From contig JAFPYQ010000335.1 in assembly GCA_017394475.1 (NCBI GenBank), positions 1-5,842 of the forward strand: 5,842 nt of DNA, given 5' to 3'. A model generated the notes under the pieces. The model saw only the letters and a program-made list of their open reading frames with translations, was not told the DNA's origin and did no database searches. The translations under genes were made by a program, and so were the position numbers. The stretch is from Oscillospiraceae bacterium (GTDB lineage: Bacteria; Bacillota; Clostridia; Oscillospirales; Ruminococcaceae). Position 1 is the first letter of the stretch; each line of letters begins with the position of its first letter. Below are positions 4,901 to 5,842 of this stretch, one piece after another.

Positions 4901-5494
4901 GAAGAGGTAATTTCCAATGGGCAGGTAAGGCTTTTTTAAAAGAAAGTTTCATCTACTTTAAAGGAGAAAAATCCCATGTACACTTTATGACCCGGGTCGA
5001 GGAGCCCGCAGGATGATATGTTATCCGCACAGTGTTTAAGGAGATAGTCCCATGGACAGTTGATAATCACCGTAGAATAACTTATCTTTTGAGGTGTATA
5101 CCAATGTACTGATGTACTTTAACTTTAAGTCTTTTAAGCAATAGTTGAATTTTTAGTGTAGTGAGGATAATCCGATGCACATCTGAGTATGCGTTAAACG
5201 AAAGCATTTGATATACCGAAGATAAAGGAGTTAGTGTCCAATGGACAGGTAATGTGCACAAGAATGACCGAAAATCTATTTATGAGGTGTGTTCCGATGT
5301 ACTGATAGGATCTTCCGATGATCGATATATTATATGTTTAAGAAAGGATATTCCAATGTACTGATCAACTGATATCGCAGTCAATGCTTTAAATAGAATT
5401 CCTGAATGCTACTTACGTTTTATGTAAAGGAGCGATCAACGCAGTAGGGTATTTGAAATTTATTAAAGCAGTATAAAGGACAAGGAGTGAGTCC
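4589..5494 (+). repeat. Dispersed GTGAGTCC motif, three copies plus a variant
   Basis: GTGAGTCC occurs at 4592-4599, 4720-4727 and 5487-5494, each behind GG or GGA; the eleven-base form GGAGTGAGTCC is identical at 4717-4727 and 5484-5494. A variant, GCGAGTCC, lies at 4217-4224 outside these bounds. Unlike the array units, these three copies have no ATG at the expected place. GGA and TCC in each copy can pair across a five-base loop. Confidence 0.6.
4901..5364 (+). repeat. Array of eight Shine-Dalgarno/AUG/stop minigene units
   Basis: Eight consecutive units have the form SD, 7-10 bases ending in CC plus one base, then ATG and an early stop. Start and stop bounds with product: 4917-4928 MGR; 4976-4990 MYTL; 5052-5063 MDS; 5104-5112 MY; 5175-5186 MHI; 5241-5252 MDR; 5297-5305 MY; 5356-5364 MY. 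The SDs are AGAGGT 4903, AAAGGAG 4960, AAGGAG 5038, GAGGTG 5091, GTGAGGA 5161, AAAGGAG 5224, GAGGTG 5284 and AAAGGA 5343. ATG-to-ATG distances are 59, 76, 52, 71, 66, 56 and 59 bases. When each SD is aligned to AAAGGAGGTG, the gap to ATG is 5-7 bases in seven of eight, the range used by real start sites. The consensus after the gap is about TCCAATGKACWGR. Further SD-like copies without ATG follow at 5426, 5482 and 5521. Confidence 0.75.
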
Positions 5495-5547
5495 ACCCGA
5501 AACGCTATTTGGTCCGCGGTAAGGAGCGGACATAGGAAAGAATACTC

Positions 5548-5586
5548 AGTCAGCCGTCTACAGTCTGGACGGCTGGCTTTTTTATT
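5548..5586 (+). terminator. Strong intrinsic terminator of the large RNA
   Basis: AGTCAGCCGTC (5548-5558) pairs with GACGGCTGGCT (5568-5578), eleven pairs with one G-T, a nine-base loop, then TTTTTT-A-TTT. It sets the 3' end of the transcript near 5586. Confidence 0.9.
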
Positions 5587-5632
5587 TGGTAGAACAGGAA
5601 AAAATAGCCACGGGCTTAGTTTAGCCTGCCTC

Positions 5633-5661
5633 TTGACAATTTGTGAGAAATGTGTTAATAT
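5633..5661 (+). promoter_or_regulatory. Promoter of the last gene
   Basis: Perfect TTGACA (5633-5638), a 17-base spacer, then TAATAT (5656-5661) with TGT just before it (extended -10). The last ten bases, AAATGTGTTA, are identical and identically placed in the tRNA-cluster promoter. Start of transcription is expected near 5667. Confidence 0.85.
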
Positions 5662-5666
5662 AATTA

Positions 5667-5785
5667 GGGGTGTTATGCAGATACGCCGATAAGTATTTGC
5701 CGCATTCTATTCACGATACATGCAAAATATGGGCTCATGGATGCACCGCATCCTTTGAGCCCGTCAGTAAAAGACATACAGGACA
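5667..5785 (+). promoter_or_regulatory. Structured 5' leader with a perfect double hairpin
   Basis: The leader is about 119 bases. GGGCTCA (5731-5737) pairs with TGAGCCC (5756-5762), and inside it GGATGC (5739-5744) pairs with GCATCC (5748-5753) around an ACC loop: 13 Watson-Crick pairs with a small internal loop. A weaker helix joins TTT-gcc-GCAT (near 5697-5706) to ATGCAAA (5720-5726). A tiny frame, MQIRR, starts at 5675. No T-run follows the hairpin, so it is not a plain terminator. I do not recognise a known riboswitch class; control of translation or of RNA stability is possible. Confidence 0.45.
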
Positions 5786-5842
5786 ATGAATATAAAAAAA
5801 GTTTTAACTCTGATGATCTCGGCATTTATTGCCGTAAATATC
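5786..5842 (+). CDS. Start of a probably secreted or membrane protein (partial)
   Basis: The first 19 codons are present: MNIKKVLTLMISAFIAVNI, two Lys followed by a hydrophobic stretch, as in a signal peptide or membrane anchor. The ATG at 5786 has only AGGA (5780-5783) two bases upstream, closer than normal; a later ATG at 5811 has no better site. The gene has its own promoter and a structured leader. The family cannot be told from this fragment. Confidence 0.65.
   Translation, partial: MNIKKVLTLMISAFIAVNI

Larger units (their letters stand above)
4087..5586 (+). ncRNA. Large (about 1.5 kb) structured RNA with an array of start-stop mini reading frames
   Basis: The span runs from a promoter to a strong intrinsic terminator and holds no long reading frame on either strand that looks like a protein. 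The 5' third is GC-rich with evident helices: GAGACC/GGTCTC (4109-4114 with 4176-4181) enclosing smaller stems such as TCCGG/CCGGA (4140-4144 with 4163-4167); GGAAGT/ACTTCC (4290-4295 with 4322-4327) enclosing GTGCT/AGCAC (4307-4311 with 4315-4319); GGGTAT/ATACCC (4404-4419); and TCCGAA/TTCGGA near 4745-4759. The 3' half is AT-rich and carries the mini-frame array. Near the end GTCCGC/GCGGAC (5512-5531) holds GGUAAGGA in its loop. GGGGGAC at 4094-4100 could pair with GTCC-A-CCC at 5491-5498 and close the molecule, which is speculative. I do not recognise it as RNase P, tmRNA, 6S, OLE or a group I or II intron. ROOL and GOLLD RNAs are often next to tRNAs like this one, but are shorter, and I cannot confirm a match. 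Confidence 0.7.

Noticed and set aside
4901..5364. CRISPR array
   Set aside because: The shared element is a short degenerate motif with variable 52-76 base period, not an exact 25-40 base repeat, and no cas genes are in the window.
4087..5550. CsrB/RsmZ-like RNA that titrates CsrA through many ANGGA sites
   Set aside because: ANGGA sites are frequent, but they are also what Shine-Dalgarno sequences look like, and the linked ATG and stop codons are not explained by CsrA binding. Kept only as an alternative partner.
4087..5586. Decayed protein gene as explanation of the non-coding stretch
   Set aside because: A decayed gene would not leave regularly spaced Shine-Dalgarno sequences in register with ATGs, nor a clean promoter and terminator.
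4087..5586. tmRNA, RNase P RNA, 6S RNA, group I or group II intron
   Set aside because: I looked for the conserved cores, such as the tmRNA tRNA-like ends and the group II domain V hairpin, and saw none of them.

Overview
The window looks like a chromosome segment of a low-to-medium GC Bacillota in class Clostridia, most likely a Ruminococcus-type gut or rumen bacterium. This rests on the strong AAGGAG ribosome binding sites, the TTGACA/TATAAT-type promoters, the CCA-encoding tRNA genes and the protein families. The genus is an inference from gene style, not from a database match.

Layout. (1) Positions 1-813, minus strand: a prophage scrap. It is the 5'-truncated C-terminal part of a phage minor-capsid (head) protein with an AT-rich JAB/RadC-like tail domain, overlapping the start of a further gene that leaves the window. 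(2) 868-1383, plus: ogt, a DNA repair alkyltransferase. It converges on (3) a TetR-family repressor gene (1471-2025, minus). That repressor is divergent from (4) a two-gene plus-strand unit: a GNAT acetyltransferase (2214-2717) and a six-helix membrane protein (2743-3480) interrupted by one in-frame TAA. The divergent promoters overlap between 2086 and 2138 and lie beside an inverted repeat, so the TetR protein probably controls itself and the acetyltransferase unit. (5) 3484-3993, minus: three tRNA genes (Arg-CCU, Leu-UAG, Leu-CAA) behind a near-consensus promoter, with hairpin terminators.

(6) 4087-5586, plus: the notable part. About 1.5 kb with no ordinary gene is bracketed by a good promoter (4052-4080) and a strong intrinsic terminator (5548-5586), so it reads as one large RNA. 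Its 5' third is GC-rich and full of hairpins. Its 3' half carries at least eight quasi-periodic units (52-76 nt apart). Each unit is a Shine-Dalgarno sequence, a short gap ending in CC plus one nucleotide (UCCA, UCCC, UCCG or ACCA), and an AUG followed by a stop after only 2-4 codons (M-Y, M-G-R, M-D-R, M-D-S, M-H-I, M-Y-T-L). Further short reading frames with Shine-Dalgarno sequences lie upstream, including one of 36 codons. I know of no described RNA class with this design. A ribosome-loading or minigene RNA is the hypothesis I find most worth testing; a structural ncRNA of the ROOL/GOLLD kind, which also tend to sit beside tRNAs, is the main alternative.

(7) 5633-5842, plus: a promoter, a structured leader with a perfect double hairpin, and the first codons of a gene whose product begins with a signal-peptide-like segment.
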